Positions 19,424 to 28,507 of a stretch of 59,632 bases of DNA are shown here, piece by piece; positions within the stretch are counted from its first letter, which is position 1; each line of letters starts with the position of its first letter. The notes below the pieces were generated by a model, which was not told the DNA's origin, ran no database searches, and saw only the letters and a list, made by a program, of their open reading frames with translations. The translations under genes were made by a program, and so were the position numbers. The stretch is from contig JANQIE010000110.1 of the NCBI GenBank assembly GCA_028282295.1, forward strand, positions 1 to 59,632, in the 5' to 3' direction. The DNA comes from Desulfobacterales bacterium (GTDB lineage: Bacteria; Desulfobacterota; Desulfobacteria; Desulfobacterales; JANQIE01).

Positions 19424-19445
19424 GTCGTTTAATCCGGCTCAGTTA

Positions 19446-19459
19446 GTGTCCATCCGAAA
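19446..19459. repeat. Family A element remnant
   Basis: Only the terminal GTGTCCATCCGAAA survives between nhaA and the lipase gene, preceded by CAGTTA, which resembles the hexamers flanking complete copies. Confidence 0.45.
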
Positions 19460-19481
19460 CGGGTTGATGTGCATCCAGATT

Positions 19482-20861
19482 TCAAGTTGCCCCCTCCCCC
19501 GCCTGCTGCCGTTTACACTGAAGCGCCAGAAACGCCATGCCGGCCAGGGCGGCCAGGATCGATCCGGCCAGAATACCCATTTTGGAATAGTCGCTCAGGG
19601 CCTGATCCGTGAACGACAGGCCGGAGACGAACAGTGACATGGTAAAGCCGATACCGCCCAGCATGCCGGCGCCGATCATGTGCGACCAGTTCACGCCTTC
19701 GGGCAGGGACGCCAGGTTCAAACGGACAGCCAGCCATGCAAAAACCGCGATACCGACCGGTTTGCCGACCAGCAGGCCGAGGGCGATGCCCACGGTCACC
19801 GGATGCAGCAGCGCTTCGGTCAGATCAAGGCCTTGCAGGCTTAAACCGGCGTTGCCGCATGCAAATACCGGCAAAATCAGAAAGGCCACGTAGGGGTGCA
19901 GGGCGTGCTCCAATCGTTGCAGCGGGGTTTCCACATCAGTGCAGGCCTGATGCACGGCATGCACGCAATTCAAGTGATCGCGATTGAGCAAAATGGAATA
20001 CCAGTAGCAACTGTTGCGCACGTTGCACTGGTAGTTGTCCATGACGGTGTTCACTTTTTCGGCAAATTGTTCGGCATCGTATTTGGCCCGGACCGGAATG
20101 AACAGGGCGCCGATAACCCCGGCGATGGTGGGGTGGATGCCGGAACCGAGCACGGCCAGCCACAATCCGAAGCCCAGAAAGACATATAATGGAATAAACC
20201 GGATACGCAGCAGGTTCAACACGGCCATGCCGCAGGCAAAGCCGGCGGAAATCAGAAGGTAGTTCACGGCGATGTGCTTGCTGTAGAAGATGGCGATAAT
20301 CAACACGGCCCCCAGATCGTCGGCGATGGCAAAGGCGGCCAGAAAAATACGCAGGCCCACCGGCAGTTTGGTCCCGAAAACAGCGATGGCGCCGATGGCA
20401 AAAGCGATATCCGTGGCCATGGGAATGGCCCAGCCGTTCATGCCGGCGCCGCCGTGGTTGAAGGCCCAGTAGATCAGGCCGGGCACCACCATGCCGCCCA
20501 GGGCCGCGATAACCGGAAGCATGGCGATTTTGGGCGAAGAGAGCTCCCCCACCAGGGTTTCGCGCTTGATTTCAAGACCGACAATGAAGAAAAAAACCGC
20601 CATCAAGCCGTCGTTGACCCAATGGACCAGCGAATGCGACATACGGTAGGGGCCCCAGAACAGGGCGACTTCGGTGTGCCAGAAATGGGCGTAGGTTTCC
20701 GACGCGGCTGAGTTGGCCCAAACCAGGGCCAGAAACGTGGCGAACAGGAGCAGGATGCTGCTGGCCGCTTCAAGTCTGAAAAAACGCAACATCGGGCCGA
20801 ACATCTGGTCGGCCACCAGGCGTTTGGGATAATTCATCGGATCTATGTTTTGATCTTCCAT
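19482..20861 (-). CDS. nhaA: Na+/H+ antiporter NhaA
   Basis: 459-residue electrogenic Na+/H+ exchanger of the inner membrane. Eleven to twelve helices are evident. The ion-binding acidic residues are present: the Asp pair at 181-182 in FAIADDLGAV (E. coli Asp163/164) and Asp151 in MATDIAFAIG (E. coli Asp133). It is longer than E. coli NhaA (388) because of an N-terminal extension and an extra soluble loop around 290-345. The ATG at 20861 has AAGGAG just upstream, though spaced closely. Complements the two Mrp systems nearby in sodium and pH homeostasis. Confidence 0.95.
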   Translation of the reverse strand: MEDQNIDPMNYPKRLVADQMFGPMLRFFRLEAASSILLLFATFLALVWANSAASETYAHFWHTEVALFWGPYRMSHSLVHWVNDGLMAVFFFIVGLEIKRETLVGELSSPKIAMLPVIAALGGMVVPGLIYWAFNHGGAGMNGWAIPMATDIAFAIGAIAVFGTKLPVGLRIFLAAFAIADDLGAVLIIAIFYSKHIAVNYLLISAGFACGMAVLNLLRIRFIPLYVFLGFGLWLAVLGSGIHPTIAGVIGALFIPVRAKYDAEQFAEKVNTVMDNYQCNVRNSCYWYSILLNRDHLNCVHAVHQACTDVETPLQRLEHALHPYVAFLILPVFACGNAGLSLQGLDLTEALLHPVTVGIALGLLVGKPVGIAVFAWLAVRLNLASLPEGVNWSHMIGAGMLGGIGFTMSLFVSGLSFTDQALSDYSKMGILAGSILAALAGMAFLALQCKRQQAGEGAT

Positions 20862-20966
20862 ACTCTCCTTGCAATCGGTGAAGGTGCGCGCGGAGCGTGC
20901 CGCGGGGGCCAACAACGTAACTGCAACTTTTTAAGATTTTATACGTATGACGTCAAATTTCTGCTG

Positions 20967-21452
20967 CTATTCCAACGACCTGACCGGCAACACCCGATAA
21001 CCGCGCCGATGCACCAGACGGTCTTTATGGTGGAAGCCGCCGGCAAAGTTGAAAACACGGGCCGTGATCGCTATTTTTTCCGCGGTCCACACCCAGCCGC
21101 AGGAAATGCGCACATCCTTGACGATTTTAACCCGCTGGCCGCATTCGGTTTCATAGCCTTTGTAAGCGGCATCGCCGACGTAAAGGCTGGCCAGCTCCGC
21201 AAGGGTCGGCAAACGCCAATTGTCATACCGTTTTTCCAGCGTGTAGGGAAAGGTGTAGCGTACCCATTGATCCGCTTCCTTCCAATTGATGTGGCCGTTG
21301 TTATCGTTCTGAGCCCACATCACGTTGAGCTGGTGATCGGTTACCGTGCCGTCGCCGTTATCCGTAAAGCGCGAGCCGGCGCCAAGTGGCATCGCCGCAA
21401 GCCCAAACCACATTAAAATCGCAATACCAACGGCAATTTTGGTCCTGCTCAT
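20967..21452 (-). CDS. DUF1566 (Lcl C-terminal-like) exported protein
   Basis: 161 residues. Signal peptide at 1-25 (WFGLAAMPLGAG), then a DUF1566 domain: FTDNGDGTVTDHQLNVMWAQ opens it, NWRLPTLAELASL and the end RGYRVLPVRS are the family hallmarks. These domains are related to the C-lectin-like fold of Legionella Lcl and are typically surface or periplasmic with unknown ligands. Strong AAAGGAGGATACC ribosome site before the ATG. A long perfect hairpin lies 27 bp upstream. Confidence 0.88.
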   Translation of the reverse strand: MSRTKIAVGIAILMWFGLAAMPLGAGSRFTDNGDGTVTDHQLNVMWAQNDNNGHINWKEADQWVRYTFPYTLEKRYDNWRLPTLAELASLYVGDAAYKGYETECGQRVKIVKDVRISCGWVWTAEKIAITARVFNFAGGFHHKDRLVHRRGYRVLPVRSLE

Positions 21453-21478
21453 GGTATCCTCCTTTGCCTGTTCGGGTT

Positions 21479-21549
21479 AGGGCCGCGGAAAAAATAAAAT
21501 ATCCCAAACGCAAACGTACTTTGGAACATTTTATTTTTTCCGCGGCCCT
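21479..21549. repeat. 22-bp perfect inverted repeat hairpin
   Basis: Arms AGGGCCGCGG followed by A6TAAAAT (21479-21500) and their exact complement (21528-21549), with an inner CCAAA/TTTGG pair, around a short loop. It sits in the leader region of the DUF1566 gene; it could terminate transcription from the left-running cNMP gene side or be a repeat end: a CTAAGGGCCCGCGC relative occurs at 41069-41082. Confidence 0.7.
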
Positions 21550-21793
21550 TAGACGCTGAGGACCTTCGGGATTACCCCGGGCAACATGAAATCGTGGTTT
21601 TCGAATGCTGGCAGGTTGGATGAGAGCCATTGTGCCGCTGGAAATCGAATGCCGGGCTCGAAATTGTAATATGCGTCCCTGACGTTGACCGCAAGCTGCA
21701 ACCGGCGTGACGCATTGAACTGAATTGATTATAGGTGACGCTTGAAACCGGTGTCAAGCAGGCCGTATTTTAATCCAACGCCTGTAGCGAGTA

Positions 21794-21832
21794 GGGTGGG
21801 CGCCCACCAACTTGAGCTATTCCTTGATCAGG
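21794..21832. repeat. Family D repeat, partial copy overlapping a gene end
   Basis: GTGGGCGCCCACCAACTTGA and the following bases resemble the copy at 31260-31293 (GTGGGCATGGCCCACCAAAT then TGAGCT and TGATCAG). It spans the stop codon of the cNMP-domain gene. Some of the likeness could be chance. Confidence 0.4.
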
Positions 21833-22314
21833 TCTTCAATATCCGGATGTTTGGTGATCAGCCGGACAAACTGATCGGTGCGATGCACCAGACGGCGACG
21901 AATCACCCGGATCAACCGTTTGAGCAACAGATACCCCATGGAGTGATCGTTTTCCAGCAAATTTGATAAGGCTTCCCCGTTAATGGAAAAGACTTCACAG
22001 GGTTCGGCGCAGATGGCATCGGAAGTAAAAGTGCTGTAGGGTTCCAGTTCGCCCGAAGTCAGCGAAGACCAGCCAAAGGAATAGCCCGGTTTGATCGAAT
22101 CAATGGAGACGGTCATGCCCGAAGATATCCGTTGTTCCAGAAGTACTTTGCCACGCTTGAGCATGTAGAAATTTTCCGCCACATCGCCGCCGCGAAAAAT
22201 GGCTTCGCGTTCGTCATATTGGTGCAGCTCAATCAACGGCAAGACCTTGTCCAGCATAGCGTCCGAAAAATACCCTAAAATTACAATTTGTCTGAAATCT
22301 TCTTTGGCAAGCAT
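21817..22314 (-). CDS. Cyclic nucleotide-binding domain protein
   Basis: 165 residues forming one Crp-type cNMP-binding beta-roll (about 15-130) with the characteristic blocks EAIFRGGDVAENFYMLKRGKV and GYSFGWSSL, then a C-terminal helical tail. No helix-turn-helix follows, so it is a ligand sensor without DNA-binding domain, acting on a partner. The phosphate-binding cassette lacks the usual Arg-Ser pair, so nucleotide binding is uncertain. The last codons and stop overlap a degenerate copy of a repeat also seen at 31246-31319. Confidence 0.85.
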   Translation of the reverse strand: MLAKEDFRQIVILGYFSDAMLDKVLPLIELHQYDEREAIFRGGDVAENFYMLKRGKVLLEQRISSGMTVSIDSIKPGYSFGWSSLTSGELEPYSTFTSDAICAEPCEVFSINGEALSNLLENDHSMGYLLLKRLIRVIRRRLVHRTDQFVRLITKHPDIEDLIKE

Positions 22315-22373
22315 GCTTAACTCCTTTCACAAAGCTTTGTTCGGGGGGAGATCGATTAACAAACACGAATATA

Positions 22374-22519
22374 GTGCCCATCCGGAAACAGCATCTTCTG
22401 GCCCCTGGCGGCGTTCTCGCATTTTTAAAATTCTCGGCAGTAGCTTGTTGCTATGCCTGCGGTTTTAAAAATGCTCGGGCTTTGCCAGGAACCAAAGCCT
22501 ACTATTTCCAGATGGGCAC
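22374..22519. mobile_element. Family A palindromic element, copy 3 (146 bp)
   Basis: Complete copy with ends GTGCCCATCCGGAAACAGCA and the complement, and a core containing GGCGGCGTTCTCGCATTTTT and TTGCTATGCCTGCGG. The direct flanks (AATATA, TAATCT) do not match clearly, so the target duplication is lost or the ends have drifted. It lies between the last antiporter gene and the cNMP gene and could act as a terminator hairpin. Confidence 0.75.
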
Positions 22520-22628
22520 TAATCTAACATGGAACCGCCAACATGGCAAAAGGGCGTCAATTTCGTTTGAATCGGATTACCAGACCAAACTATCGAACCA
22601 GGTTATCGAACCAGGCTATCGAACCAGG

Positions 22629-24425
22629 CTATCGAATAAGATAGATAATGATCAGGGCCAAAGTGGCAAAGGCCGCGCTGATGCCGAGCGGAAACGATCC
22701 GGTTTCAAAAGCCAGGTAAACCTTTTTCTTCATGTCGTCCAATTGGGATTTGTCCGCGCCGGCAATGGCCCGCACCGGCAGCAGCACCATCAGGGTCAGA
22801 CGCGTGGCACCGTTTTTGGCAAACCGGGCGATATTGCGGGGCAAATCCTCGGCAAAAATCAGATTACAGATTCGGTTGAGCCCATTTAAACTTTTATCCA
22901 TGAGCCGGTAAAACCCGGCGCCCCCCTTGCGATAAAACCAGTCGACGTCGAGGTTCATGGCCCGCACTTCCGAGGGGTAGTACCCGGCCCGCAGCAACAG
23001 AAAAAAAGCGAAGATGCCGAACAGCAAAAGCTGGAGCTGACCGACCACATGCTGACCCGAATAGGGGACATAGCGGGCCGCCTCCACCGGAAACGGCAAA
23101 ATGGCGTACAAAGGCTGTGGGTAAACACCGATAAAAACACACAAAAAGGCGGCGATCCCCATGGCGACGAGCATATTCAGAGGCGGTTCCTTGGCGCGGA
23201 TACCCGAATCATGCCCGAAAAAGGTGAAGAACGGCACCTTGATGCCCGCATGGGCGATGACGCCGGCCGAAGCAAACTGCAGCATCAGCCACGCCAGTAC
23301 GATGTGTTCGTTGCCCGCCGCACTGATAATCATTGATTTGCTGACAAAGCCCGAAAAAAGCGGAAACGCCGAAATCGACGCCGCGCCCACGATACAAAAC
23401 AGGCACGTCAACGGCATGGTTTTATACAAGCCACCGATTTCGGTGCACTTGATCTTACCGGTCACATGCAGCACCGCGCCGGCCGACATGAACAACAGGG
23501 CTTTGTACAAAATATGGCAAAAGGCGTGCGAGACCGCGCCGTTGAGCGCCAGTTGGGTGCCGATGCCGATGCCGCACATCATGAAGCCGACCTGATTCAT
23601 CAGGCTGTAGGACAAAACCCGCCGGATATCGTTTTCGATCTCGGCGTAAAAGACCGGAAAAATGGTCATGAAGGCCCCCAGCCAGATCAGCACTTCGGCG
23701 CCGGCAAAGGTCCGGGCCATGACGTAAACAGCGCTTTTGGTGGTAAAGGCGCTTAAAAAGACCGAACCGGTGGGGGTGGCCTCGGGGTAGGCGTCCTGCA
23801 ACCAGGGGTGCAGCGGCGGGATGGCCGCGTTGACGGCGATGCCGACAAACAGGAGCCAACTCGACAGGCTGTCGAGCTGCATGGCGCCGAAGGTGGTGGT
23901 GCCGGTTTCGCTGATTTTGAGCACAATGCCGGCCAGCAGGCACAAACCGCCGAAGACGTGCACCAGGATGTAGCGATACGCCGCGGCCTGGGCCCGTTTA
24001 GTCCGGCGGGCCAGAATCAGAAAGGTGGAGGCCACGGCCATCAGTTCCCAGAAAATATAAAGGCTGAACAGATCACCGGCAAAGGTGACCCCCAGCGCCC
24101 CGCCGGCGTAAAGCAGCCCGGTGACATGCTGCAGGTCGTCCTTGACCTGGATTGCAAAAATCAAAGCAATAAAGGCGATGAGCACAAAAATGTACCCGAA
24201 CACCCGGCTCAGCGCATCCACGCGCCCTAGCACCAGCGGATAGTCGAGCAGGCTGAACACCCAGTGATTCCCATCAGGGGTGTTGATCAGACTGATAAAG
24301 GCAATGACGGGCAGCAGCAACAGGTATCCCTGCTTGGCCCGGCCTTTGAAGGCCGGAATCAGCAAGGCGCCTAGGATAAAAATCAAGGCCGGCGAGTAGG
24401 TTGCGTCTAAAATTGATGGACCCAT
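22629..24425 (-). CDS. Na+/H+ antiporter MrpD/NuoL-like subunit
   Basis: 598-residue proton-conducting membrane transporter (PF00361 family) with about 14 helices. Conserved elements: LYIFWELMAVAS (Glu of helix 5), the Lys/His-containing PLHPWLQDAYPEATPTGSVF block and the HAFCHILYKALLFMSAGA segment. A C-terminal soluble-plus-helix extension (about 500-598) sets it apart from plain MrpD. Last gene of the leftward Mrp/Mbh-like operon; 4 bp after the preceding 86-residue gene. It likely adds an ion-pumping module to the complex. Confidence 0.9.
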   Translation of the reverse strand: MGPSILDATYSPALIFILGALLIPAFKGRAKQGYLLLLPVIAFISLINTPDGNHWVFSLLDYPLVLGRVDALSRVFGYIFVLIAFIALIFAIQVKDDLQHVTGLLYAGGALGVTFAGDLFSLYIFWELMAVASTFLILARRTKRAQAAAYRYILVHVFGGLCLLAGIVLKISETGTTTFGAMQLDSLSSWLLFVGIAVNAAIPPLHPWLQDAYPEATPTGSVFLSAFTTKSAVYVMARTFAGAEVLIWLGAFMTIFPVFYAEIENDIRRVLSYSLMNQVGFMMCGIGIGTQLALNGAVSHAFCHILYKALLFMSAGAVLHVTGKIKCTEIGGLYKTMPLTCLFCIVGAASISAFPLFSGFVSKSMIISAAGNEHIVLAWLMLQFASAGVIAHAGIKVPFFTFFGHDSGIRAKEPPLNMLVAMGIAAFLCVFIGVYPQPLYAILPFPVEAARYVPYSGQHVVGQLQLLLFGIFAFFLLLRAGYYPSEVRAMNLDVDWFYRKGGAGFYRLMDKSLNGLNRICNLIFAEDLPRNIARFAKNGATRLTLMVLLPVRAIAGADKSQLDDMKKKVYLAFETGSFPLGISAAFATLALIIIYLIR

Positions 24426-24429
24426 AATG

Positions 24430-24690
24430 TTATTTTGAATCGTAATGGTTTTCTTTGCGCATCACAAACACGCGCAGCAGTTTGGCGCCGAAGATCACCA
24501 GCACACAGCAGACAAATCCGTACACGGCGAAAAACTGCGGCTTGTCTTCCCAGGCAAAATGACCATGCTTGAGGTGGCCGAAGTAAAGATAAAAATCAGC
24601 CCCCAGCAGGGCTCCCAGCACAACGTAAAAAAAACGGATCAGCTTTTTGACGTTGTTGGGGTCATCGAAAATCGTAAGTTCTTTTTTCAT
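24430..24690 (-). CDS. Small two-helix membrane protein in Mrp operon
   Basis: 86 residues with helices at about 19-38 and 52-73 and charged ends (MKKELTIFDDPNNVKK at the start, RKENHYDSK at the end). It begins at ATG 24690 with AAGGT upstream and ends 4 bp before the next antiporter gene. I do not recognise a family; its position implies an accessory subunit of the antiporter complex. Confidence 0.7.
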   Translation of the reverse strand: MKKELTIFDDPNNVKKLIRFFYVVLGALLGADFYLYFGHLKHGHFAWEDKPQFFAVYGFVCCVLVIFGAKLLRVFVMRKENHYDSK

Positions 24691-24749
24691 GTCGGACCTT
24701 GGTTGGGGGTGGAAACTTGAAACTTGAAATTTGGTAAAACCAGTAATTG

Positions 24750-24872
24750 CTAAATGAACGTGTAGGCCAAATATAAAACCGCCACGGCAAAGACCACATG
24801 AAAGGCCCTGCGATAGCCGGGGACCGGCTCGTGTTTAAGTTCATCGTGTTCGTTGGTCTGGTCTTCGTTCAT
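24750..24872 (-). CDS. 40-residue single-helix protein in Mrp operon
   Basis: Short ORF: acidic, hydrophilic N-terminus (MNEDQTNEHDELKHEPVPG) and one C-terminal helix (AFHVVFAVAVLYLAYTF) ending in Ile-stop. GAGGATTAGAGC precedes the ATG at 24872. The topology, with the C-terminus ending inside the membrane, is like small subunits of oxidases and antiporters. It lies between two large antiporter subunits on the same strand, which supports it as a real accessory subunit. Confidence 0.6.
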   Translation of the reverse strand: MNEDQTNEHDELKHEPVPGYRRAFHVVFAVAVLYLAYTFI

Positions 24873-24942
24873 GTTGCTCTAATCCTCGCAGGGGTAGAAA
24901 TTTGAAACTCAATGTCATTAACTCAAGCCTGATATTAACCCG

Positions 24943-25071
24943 ATATTAACCCGGCAATAAAATACCTTAAAAATTGTGATTCCGGCGAGCGCCGGAATCG
25001 AGCGTCAATTCTGGATGCCGGATCAAGTCCGGCATGACGAAGGTCTACATATTTAGTCGCCGATTTAATAT
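24943..25071. repeat. Family B repeat, copy 1 (129 bp)
   Basis: Begins ATATTAACCCGGCAATAAAA and ends TCGCCGATTTAATAT, short imperfect terminal inverted repeats, with two internal GC palindromes (ATTCCGGCGAGCGCCGGAAT and GCCGGATCAAGTCCGGC). A second copy with the same order and spacing lies at 38700-38829. This copy sits inside the Mrp operon, between the NuoM-like gene and the 40-residue gene. Confidence 0.75.
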
Positions 25072-25110
25072 CCTCCCAAATTTCAAGTTTCAAATTTCCA
25101 ATTTCAAACC

Positions 25111-26604
25111 TCAAACATCAAAGCCCATCGACCGCACTGCCATGCGGGCCAGGTTGAAAAACGGCTGCGGGTAGAAAAACAGCACCACCGACAGGCATGC
25201 GGTGATGACCGGCGGCACCAAACACCAGCGAGGGGCTTCCTTGACCTGGTTTTCAAATTGGGATTCTTCTTCCGTACAGAAGAAGGCCCGGTAGACAATC
25301 GGCAGAAAATAGGCGGCGTTCAGGATCGAGCTGACCAGCAGCACGATCAGCAAAGGGAATTGATCCGCCTCCAAGGTTCCCAGGACAAGGTTCCATTTGC
25401 TGATCAACCCGCCGCAGGGCGGCAGCCCGATGACACTTAACGCACCGATTAAAAAAACGGTCATGGTCACCGGCATCCGTTTGCCGATCCCGACCATGTC
25501 GCTGATATTTTTTACGCCCGTGGCCACAAAGATGGCGCCGGCGCAGAAAAACAGGGTGATCTTGCCGAAGGCGTGCATGGCGATGTGGACCATGCTGCCG
25601 ATCAAGCCCTTGGGTGACAGCAGCGCGGCGCCCAGTACGATGTACGATAGCTGGCCGATGGTGGAAAAGGCCAGACGGCGTTTCAACCCGTCCTGGGACA
25701 GGGCGATCAGCGATGCGGTGATAACGGTCACCGCCGCCACCACCGCCAGCGGCGTGCCCAGGCCGATTACGTTTAAATGCTGAACGCCGAAGACGCCGGT
25801 GACCACCCTGAGGATGCAAAACACGCCGACTTTCACCACGGCCACCGCGTGCAACAGGGCGCTGACCGGGGTCGGCGCCACCATGGCCGCCGGCAGCCAG
25901 GAGTGAAACGGCATGATACCGGCCTTGGCAAAGCCGAAGACAAACATGAACAGCAAGACGGCCAGTGTACTTTTGGAAGCCGCGCCGGCCATGAAGCCCT
26001 GGCCGCTGAATTCGAGCGTGCCGGTGAGGTGATAGGTCACCAGCATGGCCGGCAGCGCCAGCCCGATGGATGAACCGACAATATAAAAAAGGTATTTGCG
26101 CCCGGAACTGCGGGCCTCTTTGTCCTGGTGATGAGTGACCAGGGGATAGGTGGCAAAGGAAAGCAATTCGTAAAACAGATACAGGGTCAGCAGATTGGCG
26201 GCAAAGGCCACGCCGATGGTGGCCGACAGCGACAGGGCGAAAAAACAGAAGTAGCGGGTCTGACTGTGCTCGTCGAGGCCGCGCATATAGCCGATGGAGT
26301 AGGCCGAGGTGACAATCCACAAAAAGGACGAGACCAGGGCGAACAGCATGGCCATGGGATCGACCCTGAATTTGATCGCCAGACCCGGCATGACTTCGAT
26401 CAGGGTGCACTCCAGCACCGTGTGGTCGAGCACCGCCGGCAGCATGGAAAGGACCACGGCAAATTTGAGCGCGGCCGCGGTAAACGTCCAGCCCTCGCGG
26501 ATATTGGCGTTTTTGCTCGAAACGAGCACCGGCGTGACGAGCATCGAGATCAGGACGGCGATGAGCGGTTTGATCGAAAAAATGGTGTGCATACTCGTAG
26601 TCAC
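25111..26604 (-). CDS. Na+/H+ antiporter MrpD/NuoM-like subunit
   Basis: 497-residue PF00361 transporter with about 14 helices. Conserved helix-5 Glu in LYLFYELLSFATYP, Lys-bearing KAGIMPFHSWLPAAMVAPTP, and HAFGKITLFFCAGA. Second of three such subunits in this operon; overlaps the preceding mrpD by 4 bp. Together with its neighbours it would form the ion-translocating arm of an Mrp/Mbh-like complex. Confidence 0.92.
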   Translation of the reverse strand: MTTSMHTIFSIKPLIAVLISMLVTPVLVSSKNANIREGWTFTAAALKFAVVLSMLPAVLDHTVLECTLIEVMPGLAIKFRVDPMAMLFALVSSFLWIVTSAYSIGYMRGLDEHSQTRYFCFFALSLSATIGVAFAANLLTLYLFYELLSFATYPLVTHHQDKEARSSGRKYLFYIVGSSIGLALPAMLVTYHLTGTLEFSGQGFMAGAASKSTLAVLLFMFVFGFAKAGIMPFHSWLPAAMVAPTPVSALLHAVAVVKVGVFCILRVVTGVFGVQHLNVIGLGTPLAVVAAVTVITASLIALSQDGLKRRLAFSTIGQLSYIVLGAALLSPKGLIGSMVHIAMHAFGKITLFFCAGAIFVATGVKNISDMVGIGKRMPVTMTVFLIGALSVIGLPPCGGLISKWNLVLGTLEADQFPLLIVLLVSSILNAAYFLPIVYRAFFCTEEESQFENQVKEAPRWCLVPPVITACLSVVLFFYPQPFFNLARMAVRSMGFDV

Positions 26605-28100
26605 GTAATCTGCCCCGGAAGCGCCAAATGAATCACCTTGGTCACCAGATCTCCTGAAAAGACGCCCAGCAGAATCAGACTGCCGGCCGCCACCAACAAC
26701 GGAACCAACATGCTCATCGGCACCTCCCGGAATCGACGCACCGGCGGTTGATGATGGCCGTGATGATTTGCGTGGGTAAACGGTTCAAAGTAGCCGATTT
26801 CAATAATCCGGAAAAAAAGGACGGCATTGACCAGACTGCTGAATAACAACGCCGCCACAAAGCCATAGTGCCCGGCCTCGATGGCGCCTGAAATCAGGTA
26901 CCACTTGCTGAAAAAGCCGCAGGTGGGCGGCACCCCGATGATCGACAGCGCCCCCACCACAAAGGCGGCCATGGAAACCGGCATTTCCCGAAACACCCCT
27001 TTGAGGGCGCCGAAGGAATCGCCTTTGAGGCGGTAGAACAGGTTGCCAGCCGCCATGAACACCACCAGGGTCATGGCCGCGTCGTTGACAATGTGCAGCA
27101 CGGCGCCGCTGATGCCGGCCCGGTTGCCCAGCCAGAAACCGCCCACCATGTAACCGACCTCGGCCACAATGACATAGGCCAGCATTTTCTTGAGCTGCCG
27201 TTGCGCCAGCGCCAGCAGCGATCCCATGACGATCGCCGCCACGGCCGCCCAGACCAGCGGTTCACCGATGCCCATTTGTTCAAAGGTAAATTCGGGTTTG
27301 AATACAAACAGGGCGATGCGGACCATGGCATAAACCATCACCTTGGTGGTCAGCGGCGCGATCAGGCCGGCGGCGGCCGAAGGTGCATAGGCGTAGGCAT
27401 TCGGCAGCCAGCCGTGCACCGGGAAGAAAGCCATTTTCATGAACAGGCCGGCCATGCAAAAAATAAAGGCGAACAGGACGACCTTGGACGCATAGATTTG
27501 GGGCAGGATGGCCGCGATATCGGCCATGTTGAGCGAACCGGTGATCAGGTAAAGATAGCCGACCCCCAACAGATAAAAACTCGCACCGATGGTGCCCATG
27601 AAGATGTAATTGAGCGTGGCCAGGGGGGCGCGGTCGCGTCCCATGCCGATGAGCGCGTAACCGGTGATCGACGCGATTTCGAGCAGCACGAATAAATTGA
27701 ACGCGTCACCGGTGGAAACAATGCCGAGCATGCCGACCACGAACAGCAGATACAGCGTGTAAAACGCGCCGATTTTTTCGCTGAATTCCAGCGCCACACT
27801 GCGTTGGGTGCCCAGCAGGTTGAGCAGTGCCACGGCCGCGATCACCACCAGAATCAAGGCATTGAGGGGGTCGATCTGGTAGGCGATGCCGAACGGCGGC
27901 GCCCAACCGCCCAGGCGATACTGCACCGGGCCGTGTGTGAGCACATAGGACAAGAGGCCCACTGAAGATGTCAACGCGCCGGTCAAGCCAAGCGCTGCCA
28001 CCGCAAAGCAGTATTTCTTATTGACCCAGCCTGCGATGGTCGCCACAAACGCGGCGATCAACGGCATCAGTAGTATTAGTGATGGGTAGTGGGTGCTCAT
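26601..28100 (-). CDS. mrpD: Mrp antiporter subunit D (first system)
   Basis: 499-residue MrpD/NuoN-like subunit. Seen: LFVLLEIASITGYALIG with the essential Glu, KMAFFPVHGWLPNAYAYAPS with the conserved Lys, and the second-half helices around 300-450. A His-rich loop (HANHHGHHQPP) near 445-455 is unusual. Overlaps the downstream NuoM-like gene by 4 bp and starts 10 bp after mrpC, typical of one translational unit. Confidence 0.94.
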   Translation of the reverse strand: MSTHYPSLILLMPLIAAFVATIAGWVNKKYCFAVAALGLTGALTSSVGLLSYVLTHGPVQYRLGGWAPPFGIAYQIDPLNALILVVIAAVALLNLLGTQRSVALEFSEKIGAFYTLYLLFVVGMLGIVSTGDAFNLFVLLEIASITGYALIGMGRDRAPLATLNYIFMGTIGASFYLLGVGYLYLITGSLNMADIAAILPQIYASKVVLFAFIFCMAGLFMKMAFFPVHGWLPNAYAYAPSAAAGLIAPLTTKVMVYAMVRIALFVFKPEFTFEQMGIGEPLVWAAVAAIVMGSLLALAQRQLKKMLAYVIVAEVGYMVGGFWLGNRAGISGAVLHIVNDAAMTLVVFMAAGNLFYRLKGDSFGALKGVFREMPVSMAAFVVGALSIIGVPPTCGFFSKWYLISGAIEAGHYGFVAALLFSSLVNAVLFFRIIEIGYFEPFTHANHHGHHQPPVRRFREVPMSMLVPLLVAAGSLILLGVFSGDLVTKVIHLALPGQIT

Positions 28101-28110
28101 GGGTTATCTA

Positions 28111-28506
28111 TCACCGCCCCCGCAATCTCGCGTTAATCTCATCCTCTTCCAGCGTGTTGTACTGTTTGTAAATCTTGATGGTCAGCGCCAGGGCCACGCC
28201 CAGGGTCGCCACGGCGACCACGATGGCGGTGAGCATCAGCACGTGCGGCAGCGGATTCATGTAATCCACGGCATGCACGGCGTGATGCGCATCGCCGTGC
28301 CCGTGGGCAATGATCGGCAGGGTCGCGTCGCGCTTGGCGCCGATGGACACGTAGAAGAGAATAATCGCCGTTTGAAAAATATTCATGCCGATAATTTTCT
28401 TCACTAGATTTTTTTTGACAATCATGGCGTACATGCCGATCATCATCAGCACCACGTAGCCCCAGTAGTTGTATTTGGATACGATAAAGTCGAACAGGCC
28501 GTCCAT
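28111..28506 (-). CDS. mrpC: Mrp antiporter subunit C (first system)
   Basis: 131-residue NuoK-like protein with three helices (about 14-30, 36-55, 88-112). The loop between helices 2 and 3 carries a His cluster (HGHGDAHHAVHAV) absent from the other MrpC here. LPHVLMLTAIVVAVATLGVA is the family-typical helix 3. Directly follows mrpB with 1 bp between. Confidence 0.93.
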   Translation of the reverse strand: MDGLFDFIVSKYNYWGYVVLMMIGMYAMIVKKNLVKKIIGMNIFQTAIILFYVSIGAKRDATLPIIAHGHGDAHHAVHAVDYMNPLPHVLMLTAIVVAVATLGVALALTIKIYKQYNTLEEDEINARLRGR

Positions 28507-28507
28507 T

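Noticed and set aside
22629-28100. NADH dehydrogenase (complex I) operon
   Set aside because: The NuoL/M/N-like genes sit with MrpE, F, G, B and C homologues and no peripheral-arm genes, so these are antiporter subunits.
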